Positions 9,505-17,328 are shown, counted from the first letter of the stretch. The stretch is 64,000 nucleotides of DNA from JABCPE02 sp963520375 (GCA_963520375.1 CAUQQF010000006.1:1-64000), one strand, 5' to 3'. Numbers and translations: made by a program. Notes: a model not told the origin generated them from the letters alone.

Positions 9505-9936
9505 ATGACTAATAAATTAAATAACATAGACTTCATTAATGATTGTTTGGATAAAGCGGATATGTTATATGACGAAGGCGATATTGATAAAGCGCTAGAA
9601 ATATATCAAGATGCTTGGTTCAATGGTTTTATACAGCCTCCTTATCAAAATGATATTGATGGATTAGGTTGGTGTTTTTGTTATCAAATAACCGCTATTT
9701 TTGTTGAAAAAGAACAATATGAAGAAGCTATAAAATGGGCTGTTAATTTAATTAAATTTCCAGATAGAAATTATGATGACGACTATATTGTTATTGGTGA
9801 AATTTATTTGAAGATGAATAAATTTGACCTTGCATTTGAAATGTTTGATAAGGCTTATAAATCGGGCAAAGCTCGTGCTTTTAAAGGGCACGATGATGCT
9901 TGGAAATTTTATAAAAACTATAGGTCAGATTCTTAA
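9505..9936 (+). CDS. TPR-like small protein, possible immunity protein
   Basis: A 143-residue acidic helical protein. Pairs of helices such as ADMLYDEGDIDKALEIYQDA and IVIGEIYLKMNKFDLAFEMF have the spacing of tetratricopeptide repeats. There is no signal peptide. Similar short TPR proteins occur in toxin-immunity clusters of Bacteroidetes, which fits the genes that follow. It lies between the two 56-base direct repeats, so it was probably acquired as an insertion. A function beyond protein-protein interaction cannot be stated. Confidence 0.65.
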   Translation: MTNKLNNIDFINDCLDKADMLYDEGDIDKALEIYQDAWFNGFIQPPYQNDIDGLGWCFCYQITAIFVEKEQYEEAIKWAVNLIKFPDRNYDDDYIVIGEIYLKMNKFDLAFEMFDKAYKSGKARAFKGHDDAWKFYKNYRSDS

Positions 9937-9962
9937 TTCCAACACTCTGTCTAAAGATATAT

Positions 9963-10018
9963 CTGATGAGCAGATTTTCAGGTACTTGATGAAAGTTTAC
10001 AACGAGCTGGGGAGATAA
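9963..10018 (+). repeat. Direct repeat copy 2 (orphan 3' end of glycosyltransferase gene)
   Basis: This 56-base segment repeats 9349-9404 with five differences and still encodes DEQIFRYLMKVYNELGR and a stop, although it has no gene body in front of it. It marks the right edge of the insertion that carries the TPR gene. Confidence 0.9.
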
Positions 10019-10090
10019 TTGGGTAAAAGAAAATATTAAAGGGGGCATATCAAGTCTATGCCCAGAAACCAAAGAAAAAAAAGATTCAAA

Positions 10091-10552
10091 ATGGAACAAA
10101 CGGTAATTAAAGCATTCGCACCTAGTAAGAAGCATATACGAGCAGGCGATGTCTTTATCTACAAGACATCTTCTGGAAACGAATATTACGGCCTGGTTGT
10201 GAAGCACAAATTTGATCTAGCAGGATTTAAAAATTGTCTTCTTCTGTATTTTTTTGACGCAACAAGAAAAGAAACAGATTTTCATAATCTCTCTGTAAAA
10301 AAATATAAACTTTTATTTGCACCTACTCTTGGTGGTAGTGATTGTTGGAGAGATGGTTATTTCTCAAATGTGGGAAAAATTGAATTAACCGATGAAAACA
10401 TATATCCAATTCATTATTTCAAATTTCCACAAGGTACTAGCGATGAGAATTTGAATTTAATAGATAATCCAGACCCGCTAATACCTATTGGAAGGGCTGC
10501 CTACCCTGTGGGATTGACTTTATTAGATTACATTGAGGATAGCCTCAATTAA
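10091..10552 (+). CDS. Imm26-like immunity protein
   Basis: A 153-residue soluble protein. The N-terminal HIRAGDVFIYKTSSGNEYYGLVV segment resembles the start of the immunity 26 family, whose members begin with a GDVF strand and a Gly-containing hairpin. The remainder is mixed beta with a C-terminal YPVGLTLLDYIE. An ATG at 10058 would add 11 basic residues, but the start at 10091 fits the family better. The neighbours are other candidate immunity genes, and an inverted pair of DNA uptake sequences follows 64 bases downstream. The family call is moderate and no toxin partner is present. Confidence 0.55.
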   Translation: MEQTVIKAFAPSKKHIRAGDVFIYKTSSGNEYYGLVVKHKFDLAGFKNCLLLYFFDATRKETDFHNLSVKKYKLLFAPTLGGSDCWRDGYFSNVGKIELTDENIYPIHYFKFPQGTSDENLNLIDNPDPLIPIGRAAYPVGLTLLDYIEDSLN

Positions 10553-10616
10553 TCAATTAGCCAGCATAGCCTACTTGTGTAGTGTATGTGCATTCCGCAC
10601 GCATGTGGCTTCAGTT

Positions 10617-10628
10617 TTCAGGTAGCCC
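10617..10628 (-). repeat. Eikenella-type DNA uptake sequence, 11 of 12 match
   Basis: Read on the minus strand this is GGGCTACCTGAA. It differs from the Eikenella-dialect uptake sequence AGGCTACCTGAA only at the first base. It pairs with the copy at 10641 to form an inverted repeat. Confidence 0.8.
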
Positions 10629-10640
10629 ATTGCCCTCCTC

Positions 10641-10652
10641 AGGCTACCTGAA
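10641..10652 (+). repeat. Eikenella-type DNA uptake sequence, exact
   Basis: AGGCTACCTGAA is identical to the 12-base AG-eikDUS dialect described for Eikenella in the Neisseriaceae. With the inverted copy at 10617 it forms a 12-bp stem (10616-10627 with 10642-10653) around a 14-base loop. This is the arrangement commonly seen at gene ends in Neisseriaceae. No T-run follows on either strand. Confidence 0.85.
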
Positions 10653-10678
10653 AGCGCAGCTTCAACGCAGTCAAAAAA

Positions 10679-10813
10679 ATGCAGACTGCTTTAGAACGGT
10701 TTACGGATAAAAGAGGTTTGCATTTAGAAATCAGGAAATCCTGTCAAAAGTATTTAGCAGATGAGCCTAAATATAAACACTTTTCGGTATTTTTAGAGAA
10801 AAAGAATAAATAA
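10679..10813 (+). pseudogene. Short ORF fragment, 44 codons
   Basis: An open frame from ATG 10679 to TAA 10813 gives MQTALERFTDKRGLHLEIRK and 24 more residues, ending in HFSVFLEKKNK. The frame is open upstream as far as a stop inside the uptake sequence at 10649. The text looks like the C-terminal end of a real coding region rather than random sequence, so I read it as the remnant of a gene from the donor of the uptake sequences. The family is not recognised. Confidence 0.35.
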
Positions 10814-10883
10814 AATATGAAATGAATTTGACCTATAGATTGGAAATAAAGCTATTGGAAAATTCAAAAAAATGTAATGAATT

Positions 10884-11348
10884 ATGTTAGAAAAAGATAT
10901 TATCTCGTATAAAAAATGCGAAAAAGAAGATGAAAAGATGGATTTTTTGTCTGATTATGATAATAATCCAAGTGATGAATTCATTAAATTCCTATTGAAT
11001 GAATTTGATAATGAAGAGGATGAATTTGTTCAAGTAGAAATAATTAAATTTATAGCAACGCATAGACAAAAATCTAATGAAATAAAAGAGTTTTTTCTTG
11101 ATAAAATGTTGCTAAACAATGAGCTGGATGAAATGGTATTGTCTCACATAGCGCAAAATCTTATATTTTTTGAACTAAATTCAAGTGAATTTGAAAAAAT
11201 CTATGAAAAAATTCTACTTGAAGAGCAAGAAGATGATAAACGGGAAGACTTTATTCCAGCCTTGTTACGACTTCTTTATATTAAACGAGATAAGGGGGCA
11301 AATGTTTATTTGGATGCCTTGAAAAAGTATGGAATCGACTTTGGCTAG
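10884..11348 (+). CDS. HEAT-like helical protein, possible immunity protein
   Basis: A 154-residue very acidic, all-helical protein with repeated amphipathic helices (for example FVQVEIIKFIATHR and EMVLSHIAQNLIFF) resembling a short HEAT-repeat solenoid. It has no signal peptide or membrane segment. Small acidic HEAT-like proteins are frequent among immunity genes. Placement between Imm26-like and SUKH genes supports that reading but does not prove it. Confidence 0.55.
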   Translation: MLEKDIISYKKCEKEDEKMDFLSDYDNNPSDEFIKFLLNEFDNEEDEFVQVEIIKFIATHRQKSNEIKEFFLDKMLLNNELDEMVLSHIAQNLIFFELNSSEFEKIYEKILLEEQEDDKREDFIPALLRLLYIKRDKGANVYLDALKKYGIDFG

Positions 11349-11439
11349 AATAGTAGAAATTGATAAGCTGAACGAGCAGTCATAATCTGATTCCCACCTT
11401 TAAATTAATTTAAAACATGTAATTAAAAACTAGAGATTT

Positions 11440-11907
11440 ATGGAGACTAAATTAGTTGAGCAGATAACAGAAATGCTCGATAAGTTACCAAATTCAATAT
11501 GTAATCGGAATACTTCAATCGATGAAAGCTGGATTGAAGCTGGAGAGTCAGAATTTAATCTGAAACTACCAGAATACTATCGATGGTTTATTAAAAATTA
11601 TGATTCTATAATATTATGGGGAGAATCCACTAAAACAGTATTTCCTCCTGAGTATAGAGATGAAGCAGATCAGGATATTTTCTATACTTATAGCTGGAAT
11701 ATTAATTATGATAAAAATAATCATGACAAACTTTTCTTCCTAGAAGCTAATGATATAGGATTCTTTTATTTTAAAATCATAGATAATAAGGCAGCTGAAG
11801 AGGTTTATTGCTTTGATTTATCTACAGGAGAACATGATTTATATGCAGAAAATTTTTTAGATTTTTTGAAAATAGAAATTTCTAAAAATTATTCTAACTA
11901 CTTATAG
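11440..11907 (+). CDS. SMI1/KNR4 (SUKH) family protein
   Basis: A 155-residue protein. The segment FNLKLPEYYRWFIKNYDSI (about residues 38-56) is the typical SUKH entry motif, followed by beta strands and the YCFDLSTGEHDLYAENFLDFL C-terminal strand-helix. It is shorter than the SUKH protein at 159-1022 and not closely similar to it, so the two would recognise different toxins. It lies in the AT-rich immunity island. Confidence 0.75.
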   Translation: METKLVEQITEMLDKLPNSICNRNTSIDESWIEAGESEFNLKLPEYYRWFIKNYDSIILWGESTKTVFPPEYRDEADQDIFYTYSWNINYDKNNHDKLFFLEANDIGFFYFKIIDNKAAEEVYCFDLSTGEHDLYAENFLDFLKIEISKNYSNYL

Positions 11908-11981
11908 TAACAGTAGGCATTTTAAAAGAAAAAAATGAAAAATGTTCCAAACAAAATTGTAACTAAACCAAAGACAACACT

Positions 11982-12653
11982 ATGAAATATATCAGCAGAG
12001 AATTGGGAAAACCCAAGCAATTCCAGAAGTTGTTAGACTATCTGACCGCCTTTTTAAATGATGAAAATACAGATTCTACGCCATTGGATACAGCTAATAC
12101 AATGTCTAAAATAGCCTGCTATCATCGTATGCCATCTGAATTTACAGAGAATGTAGACTGCTTAAAATTGGTGATTAATTTTAGTAACAAGTATGCAGAT
12201 GATGAAAAAATTTTATGGCATTGTTTGCGCGCATTAGGCGAATTTGGTTTTTTATCCACTCAAGAAAAGTGCAAGCTTTTATGTTTTAATTATTTGAGTA
12301 AGTTCAGGAATCATGAGAGCAAAAAAATTCGGCGACGTGTAGCTCTAGATTTAATAGAATCTTATCGTGAATTATTAAAAAAAGAGCCTGATTGGTTTGA
12401 TTATGCAGTCTCTCTTTTAGATCTACCTCCTGCTAATGAGTCATTTTGGGAATTTTCTATTATGCTCAATAATGAAATTAATTCGTTCAATAACGAACAA
12501 ATTGCTTTCATTATCGGAAAATATGAAAAATTTTTACAAAAAACAAAAAATAATTTTTACAAAAAAACCTACACTCAGCTTGTAAAACTATTAAAAAAAC
12601 ACATTTCAGGGGAAACTATATTAAAGGCACAAGATTTATTGAAAGACGCTTAG
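11982..12653 (+). CDS. Helical HEAT-like protein, function unknown
   Basis: A 223-residue helical protein. Segments such as DEKILWHCLRALGEFGFL and KKIRRRVALDLIESYRELL resemble HEAT-type helix pairs. There is no signal peptide. It ends 38 bases before the third Eikenella-type uptake sequence. It is probably another immunity-type gene of the island, though I cannot name a family. Confidence 0.5.
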   Translation: MKYISRELGKPKQFQKLLDYLTAFLNDENTDSTPLDTANTMSKIACYHRMPSEFTENVDCLKLVINFSNKYADDEKILWHCLRALGEFGFLSTQEKCKLLCFNYLSKFRNHESKKIRRRVALDLIESYRELLKKEPDWFDYAVSLLDLPPANESFWEFSIMLNNEINSFNNEQIAFIIGKYEKFLQKTKNNFYKKTYTQLVKLLKKHISGETILKAQDLLKDA

Positions 12654-12691
12654 TTAAAGTAGGTTGAGTTCATAAATCCAACATCTACTCA

Positions 12692-12703
12692 AGGCTACCT
12701 GAA
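12692..12703 (+). repeat. Eikenella-type DNA uptake sequence, exact
   Basis: A second exact AGGCTACCTGAA, 38 bases after the stop of the HEAT-like gene and about 2 kb from the first pair. It marks the right side of the imported island. Confidence 0.85.
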
Positions 12704-12966
12704 ACATTTGGTTGATTGACAATGATGAAATTTATTAGCATAGATATAGATTATTTTTAGATATTTTCCGTTATACTTTAAATAAAAATGAATGTATTTT
12801 ATTGAATATTAAAAATTTATCTAAAATATGAGCGAAAAGAATAATGAAAAATAACCTTGAATTGTGTGACCAGTTTTATAATTTCATTAGAAAATAATTG
12901 TGTAGAAAATATTCTTCACAAATAGAAAAAATTACTATCTTCGTAGTGGGATTTTTCATAAAGAAT

Positions 12967-13048
12967 AAGCAAGGTCAAGCATGAGTTACTTCTTTTCATT
13001 TTAGGTTGATTTACTTATGCAATTACCTTGCTTTTATTTTTTTTATTT
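12967..13048 (+). promoter_or_regulatory. Two-stem hairpin followed by T-rich tract, leader or terminator
   Basis: AAGCAAGGT (12967-12975) pairs perfectly with ACCTTGCTT (13025-13033). Inside it GCATGAGT pairs with ACTTATGC, leaving a loop of about 25 bases. A T-rich tract follows. A transcript starting after the TATCTTCG box (12936-12943) would fold this way before reaching the ATG at 13077. It may be a terminator or attenuator, or a small RNA. Confidence 0.45.
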
Positions 13049-13076
13049 TGGGAAATTTTAAAATAAATGTAAGAAA

Positions 13077-15395
13077 ATGGATGTTAATAACGCTCATATT
13101 ATCAGTGATTTACAGAAAATAGCGCTTCGCCAGAATGCTGTCTATATTCCTAATGCAAACACCAGTTTTACTAAACTGACAGGCGAAACGCTTCGCCTCA
13201 TTGATACACTTCGCAAGCATGGATTTGTGGTTACAGAGCCATTATTACACGCCATCAATCACACCACTTCTGCCTTTAAAGAAGGGATAAAATCTCATTT
13301 TGAGGAAGTTTTGGGAACAAAATTAAACTGGACTCCTTTGGTGAAAAATTGGGAAATTCCCACAGGAGAGACCGTCTATGACCACTGGATAACGGCTTGG
13401 TTTAATGAAGAAATAGGCGAACTTCCTAATAAAGAAACCATAAGACACTATTACGACCAAGTTTATTATGATTATGGGTATGCTGCTGTAAAACTGGACT
13501 GCGGACATATTATACCTGATGGGACATTTCCCATGAACCGCTATAACGGCTGTCCATTCTGCGGAACGCCTTTTATTTTTGATAAATTAAAGCTTGAAAA
13601 TCAAGGAAGTAAGCTCAAAGTCATCGACCTTTGGACAGAAAAAGAAATGAAGGCTCTTTTGGAGAGTCTGCTCATTTCTAAGATTCCGCTGGATGCTACG
13701 CAGACAGATTCACTCAAATTGCTTTTAAAATATTATAAACTTGAAAATGAGGTAGCTATAGGAATTAAAGAAACGCTGATTCTTGTAGTCGATGAGCTTA
13801 TTTCGCAGGGAAAAGAGCAGGATGCAGGCGCGTATTTCCGTAGTCCGACTGATATTTTACGGTATTTATGGTACAAGAAAACAGGTTTTTTACAAATCAT
13901 CAAACCTAAAATAGTCGTTAAAAACATAGAGCAAAATCACAAACATATCCAAAGACAGAATGATTTGAGTGTTTTTGCTAAAATTGTCGGTAAAGAACAA
14001 CTAAAACTGAAATATTCCCGTAAAGAAGCTAAAATGGTAGCTGTTTGGCTGAACCAATTGCCTCTTTCGGTGGAAAAAATAGCCGAACATATGCACCCTA
14101 ATCGCCAGATGTGGGTTCGTTTTATCCGAGCGCTTCGTTTGGCCGAATACAGCAAAAAGAAAGGCTTTGATAAGCTGAAAGCCGTTCTTGATGTTTTTTA
14201 TAATCAAACTTATGAAGTCTGGCAGGGAAAAGTAGATTATTTCCGCTCAAAAACCGATGCAGAAAGGACTTTTGCGCTTTTACAGCAGAAACCGAGTTTG
14301 TTTGCGAGGTCGTTGTTTTCCAATATGCTTTGGTTCGGTGCAGAAGAAACTTTACAGACCTTTGAGAAGGTTTCCTCGGAAGTTCCTATGAAGTTTTTGC
14401 TTACCTTGAATTCTTTTGTGGAAATTTATTTTGACAGGGAAGCACAGCGAAGCGTAAAAACAGCGATAGGGACGAGAAAAAGCATTCCAGCGAATAAATT
14501 TTTGAGTTTGTATTCGGATAGTGAACTTGCTGGTTTTCAATCTTGTATAAAGGATTTTACTTTGAAAGAGATAGAGAGGAGGTTTTCTCAGTCCAAAGCA
14601 GGATTTAAAAAAATATATATTGACCCAAAATTGTACGAAATTCCGCTTCCCATAGGAGACAGAAGCCAAAATTTGCAGGATTTTAATCCGACTTTGATGG
14701 GAGAAACTTTTCCATTGGAAGGCAGTAAAATAAGGCTTTTTATGCAGTGGGGAAAAGGGCTTCCAGCCCAGCATATGGATATGGATTTGTCATGCAGTAT
14801 TATTTATGAAGATAGGCAAAAGGTGTGTAACTATTCTAAACTCAGTCTATTAGGCTGTAAACACAGTGGCGATATTCGCTCTATTCCTAATAAAATTGGA
14901 ACGGCGGAATATATAGATGTGGATATCAGTGCTTTACAAAAAGCAGGCGGGAAATATGTGGTGTTTACTTGTAATGCATATAGTTTGGGAAATATTACAC
15001 CTAATTTGGTGGTGGGCTGGATGGATTCAAAACATAAAATGAAAGTCTCTGAACGAAGCGGAGTGGCCTATGATCCATCGTGTGTGATTCATCAGATACG
15101 AATTTCTCAACCTTTGCAAAAAGGCTTGGTTTTCGGAGTTTTGGATGTATCGGAGCAGAAAATTATCTGGCTGGAACAGCCATTTGTAGGGCAGACGATA
15201 TGGAGTCTTTGTTTTGAGGATGTAGAGACTTTACTCAAAAAACTTTCAGCGAAAATTTCCGTAGGAGAAATATTAAAAATAAAAGCAAAAGCCCAGTCTT
15301 TGGAAGTAGTAGAAACTATGGAAAGTGCTGATTTTGTGTATAATGTGGAGTGGGCGAGAAAGGCAGAGAATATAAATGGTCTACTTTTAAATTAG
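13077..15395 (+). CDS. Large protein with zinc motif and TerD-like C-terminal domain
   Basis: A 772-residue cytoplasmic protein. Residues 142-162 contain C-x-H and CPFC (Cys142, His144, Cys159, Cys162), a zinc ribbon or RING-like knuckle. The middle is helical. The C-terminal 200 residues include DMDLSCSIIYED, a Cys/His-Ser-Gly-Asp turn (HSGDI) and EYIDVDISAL, an order of motifs like that of TerD proteins (acidic DxD strand, H-x-GD, then a DE-I-x-DL strand). TerD proteins bind calcium and take part in stress or anti-phage complexes. The overall architecture is not one I can name. It is followed by ankyrin and small genes in the same direction. Confidence 0.55.
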   Translation: MDVNNAHIISDLQKIALRQNAVYIPNANTSFTKLTGETLRLIDTLRKHGFVVTEPLLHAINHTTSAFKEGIKSHFEEVLGTKLNWTPLVKNWEIPTGETVYDHWITAWFNEEIGELPNKETIRHYYDQVYYDYGYAAVKLDCGHIIPDGTFPMNRYNGCPFCGTPFIFDKLKLENQGSKLKVIDLWTEKEMKALLESLLISKIPLDATQTDSLKLLLKYYKLENEVAIGIKETLILVVDELISQGKEQDAGAYFRSPTDILRYLWYKKTGFLQIIKPKIVVKNIEQNHKHIQRQNDLSVFAKIVGKEQLKLKYSRKEAKMVAVWLNQLPLSVEKIAEHMHPNRQMWVRFIRALRLAEYSKKKGFDKLKAVLDVFYNQTYEVWQGKVDYFRSKTDAERTFALLQQKPSLFARSLFSNMLWFGAEETLQTFEKVSSEVPMKFLLTLNSFVEIYFDREAQRSVKTAIGTRKSIPANKFLSLYSDSELAGFQSCIKDFTLKEIERRFSQSKAGFKKIYIDPKLYEIPLPIGDRSQNLQDFNPTLMGETFPLEGSKIRLFMQWGKGLPAQHMDMDLSCSIIYEDRQKVCNYSKLSLLGCKHSGDIRSIPNKIGTAEYIDVDISALQKAGGKYVVFTCNAYSLGNITPNLVVGWMDSKHKMKVSERSGVAYDPSCVIHQIRISQPLQKGLVFGVLDVSEQKIIWLEQPFVGQTIWSLCFEDVETLLKKLSAKISVGEILKIKAKAQSLEVVETMESADFVYNVEWARKAENINGLLLN

Positions 15396-15448
15396 GCTAA
15401 AAACTTATGAAATCAAAGCTGTTTTATAAGTAAAGATATTTGGAGCAA

Positions 15449-15829
15449 ATGGATGAATTTTTGACAAAACTTTTTTCGAAATATCAGGATTTTCCTAGTT
15501 TTTTGGATTGTAGTCCCATTACTTCCGTCCATGATTTAGGCACGATGGGGGAAACACTGTTAAACTTGGCAGTTAATTCTCAGTCTAAGGAAGATGTTAT
15601 TTTGCTGATAAAAAACGGAGCAGATGTAAATCAGCAGGGAGAACTGAATTTTACTCCTATCCAAAATGCCTGTATTCATGGGAATCTTGATATTATTGAA
15701 ATTCTTTTAGAAAATGGCGCTGAAATAAGTGTGAAAAATGACTTTGGGTATGATGCAAAACACTATGCCACAGAAGAATACCATGATAAGAATAAGTCCA
15801 AAGAGATAATGAGTCTACTAAAAAGATGA
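15449..15829 (+). CDS. Ankyrin repeat protein
   Basis: A 126-residue protein with two or three ankyrin repeats: ETLLNLAVNSQSKEDVILLIKNGADVN and FTPIQNACIHGNLDIIEILLENGAEIS show the TPLH-like turn and the GADVN ends. A TTG at 15440 is possible, but ATG 15449 is preferred. It overlaps the next gene by four bases (ATGA), which implies coupled translation. Short ankyrin proteins often act as immunity factors in toxin loci. That role is inference. Confidence 0.75.
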   Translation: MDEFLTKLFSKYQDFPSFLDCSPITSVHDLGTMGETLLNLAVNSQSKEDVILLIKNGADVNQQGELNFTPIQNACIHGNLDIIEILLENGAEISVKNDFGYDAKHYATEEYHDKNKSKEIMSLLKR

Positions 15830-16149
15830 AAAACAGCCATATAGAAGATTTAAGAAGGAAACTAAGCGAGCATCATTGGGTTATTTCAGAGGAGCTGGAA
15901 GGAAACGAGCTGGATATATCGGGATATTGGGTTATGAATCATCTGTATGAGCCGAATAAATCGCTTACTTTGGGTTTTGAAGGAATGGATGATTTGAAAG
16001 TTTTACCAATGGAAAAGAGTTATGCTTGTTTCTTATCTGAAAAGCCCTCTATATCACTATATTTTTCCAAAAATAATCCTAAAATGTGGAAAAAGAATTT
16101 GGAAGAGTTTGTTTTGAGTTTAAATTCCGTTATTTTTGACAAAATTTAA
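15826..16149 (+). CDS. Hypothetical protein, 107 residues
   Basis: A small soluble protein rich in Trp and aromatic residues (HHWVISEELEGNELDISGYWVMNHL, then SLTLGFEGMDDLKVLPME). No family is recognised. Its ATG overlaps the stop of the ankyrin gene, so the two are likely made together and may act together. It ends 3 bases before ansA. Confidence 0.6.
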   Translation: MKNSHIEDLRRKLSEHHWVISEELEGNELDISGYWVMNHLYEPNKSLTLGFEGMDDLKVLPMEKSYACFLSEKPSISLYFSKNNPKMWKKNLEEFVLSLNSVIFDKI

Positions 16150-16152
16150 TCC

Positions 16153-17172
16153 ATGAAAAGAAAAGTTCTGATTATCTACACAGGCGGCACCATTGGGATG
16201 GAAAAAGACTACAACACGGGAAGTCTCAAGCCCTTTGATTTTGATTTGATTTTTGACAAATTACCCGAAATCAAATTGCTGGACTGTGATACTTACATTC
16301 ATTCGTTTTCGCCGCCACTAGACAGCTCGGACATCGGCCCTGAAAAATGGAGAGCGATAGCAGAAGTGATAGAGGCGAATTATGAAAAATACGATGGATT
16401 TCTTATTCTGCACGGCACAGATACGATGGCTTACACCTCTTCGGCGCTGAGTTTTATGCTGAAAGGACTGCGCAAACCAGTGATTTTGACAGGTTCTCAG
16501 TTGCCAATAGGCGACCTGCGGACAGATGCCAAAGAAAATCTGCTGACGAGCCTTTATTATGCGAGTTTGTATAAAGAAAATGAGGCAGTTATTCAGGAAG
16601 TGGCTTTGTATTTTGAGCATCAGCTCCTGCGCGGAAATAGAAGTATAAAATACAGTTCGGAAAATTTTGATGCCTTCCAAAGCCCTAATTATCCTATTTT
16701 GGGCAAGTCTGGCGTGTTTTTAAATATTAAAGAAAGTTATCTCTTCCGCCCTCAACAGGATGAAAAGTTTTCTGTGGACTATCATCTGAGTACCAGCGTG
16801 CATTTGTGCAGGATTTTCCCAGGGATGAATTTGGAATATTTACTAAAAATAGATGCTGTAAAGGTTTTGATTATCCAAGTTTTCGGGTCGGGGACGATTT
16901 TCGGAGATACTGGAACGCTGGAAATTTTGCAGAAAATACGCAATAAAAATATAGATATCGTGGTCATAAGCCAGTGTCCATCGGGCGGCGTGAGTTTAGG
17001 AAAGTATGAAAACAGCAATGTTTTTTCTAAAATAAATGCCATCAGCGGAGGAGATATTACCATAGAAAGCGCTTTGACAAAGGCGATGCATCTGATAGAC
17101 AATCCTAAATACGCTGGAAGTTTTTCCCAACAGTTTTCTAAAAATTTGAGAGGGGAGATGTCTTGTAATTAA
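16153..17172 (+). CDS. ansA: Type I L-asparaginase
   Basis: A 339-residue cytoplasmic enzyme that hydrolyses L-asparagine to aspartate and ammonia. The first catalytic Thr lies in IIYTGGTIGM (residues 8-17) and the second in LHGTDTMAYTSSAL. PVILTGSQLPIGDLRTDAKENL is the family signature around the catalytic Lys. Length and the absence of a signal peptide fit the type I enzyme rather than the periplasmic type II. The promoter of the next tRNA gene overlaps the last codons of this gene. Confidence 0.93.
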   Translation: MKRKVLIIYTGGTIGMEKDYNTGSLKPFDFDLIFDKLPEIKLLDCDTYIHSFSPPLDSSDIGPEKWRAIAEVIEANYEKYDGFLILHGTDTMAYTSSALSFMLKGLRKPVILTGSQLPIGDLRTDAKENLLTSLYYASLYKENEAVIQEVALYFEHQLLRGNRSIKYSSENFDAFQSPNYPILGKSGVFLNIKESYLFRPQQDEKFSVDYHLSTSVHLCRIFPGMNLEYLLKIDAVKVLIIQVFGSGTIFGDTGTLEILQKIRNKNIDIVVISQCPSGGVSLGKYENSNVFSKINAISGGDITIESALTKAMHLIDNPKYAGSFSQQFSKNLRGEMSCN

Positions 17173-17191
17173 AAATTATTTTATACATTTG
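17163..17191 (+). promoter_or_regulatory. Promoter of tRNA-Ser
   Basis: TTG at 17163-17165 and TACATTTG at 17184-17191 are separated by 18 bases, a close match to the Bacteroidetes -33/-7 promoter. The expected start is a few bases before the tRNA at 17202. The -33 element lies inside the ansA coding end. Confidence 0.75.
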
Positions 17192-17201
17192 CAAAATTAA
17201 T

Positions 17202-17288
17202 AGAAAGGTGCTCGAGTGGTTGAAGAGGCCACCCTGGAAAGGTGGTATACGGGTAACCGTATCGAGGGTTCGAATCCCTTCCTTTCTG
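17202..17288 (+). tRNA. tRNA-Ser (GGA anticodon)
   Basis: A class II tRNA of 87 bases with a long variable arm. The acceptor stem AGAAAGG (17202-17208) pairs with CCTTTCT (17281-17287), with G as discriminator. The anticodon loop CTGGAAA is flanked by CCACC and GGTGG, giving anticodon GGA at 17236-17238, which reads UCC and UCU. The T arm GGGTTCGAATCCC is perfect. CA but not the full CCA follows the discriminator, so CCA is added after transcription. Confidence 0.97.
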
Positions 17289-17292
17289 CATA

Positions 17293-17328
17293 GGTAAGAT
17301 ATTGATTTATAATATCTTACCTTTTTTT
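17293..17328 (+). terminator. Terminator after tRNA-Ser
   Basis: GGTAAGATATT (17293-17303) pairs with AATATCTTACC, followed by seven T residues. It is an 11-bp stem with a 7-base loop. Confidence 0.85.

Larger units (their letters stand above)
12654..13076 (+). other. 423-base non-coding stretch with uptake sequence and structured leader
   Basis: This interval holds one exact Eikenella-type uptake sequence (12692-12703), a short AT-rich stretch without a convincing gene, a promoter-like TATCTTCG at 12936, and a long stem-loop at 12967-13033 just ahead of the next gene. A very short ORF near 12723 is not credible. Confidence 0.6.

Noticed and set aside
12722..12760. Very short ORF reading MMKFISIDIDYF
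   Set aside because: Might be a decayed gene start, but 12 residues are not enough to support it.
14352..14774. 140-codon minus-strand frame inside the zinc/TerD-like gene
   Set aside because: The plus-strand frame is continuous and has recognisable motifs; the minus frame has none.
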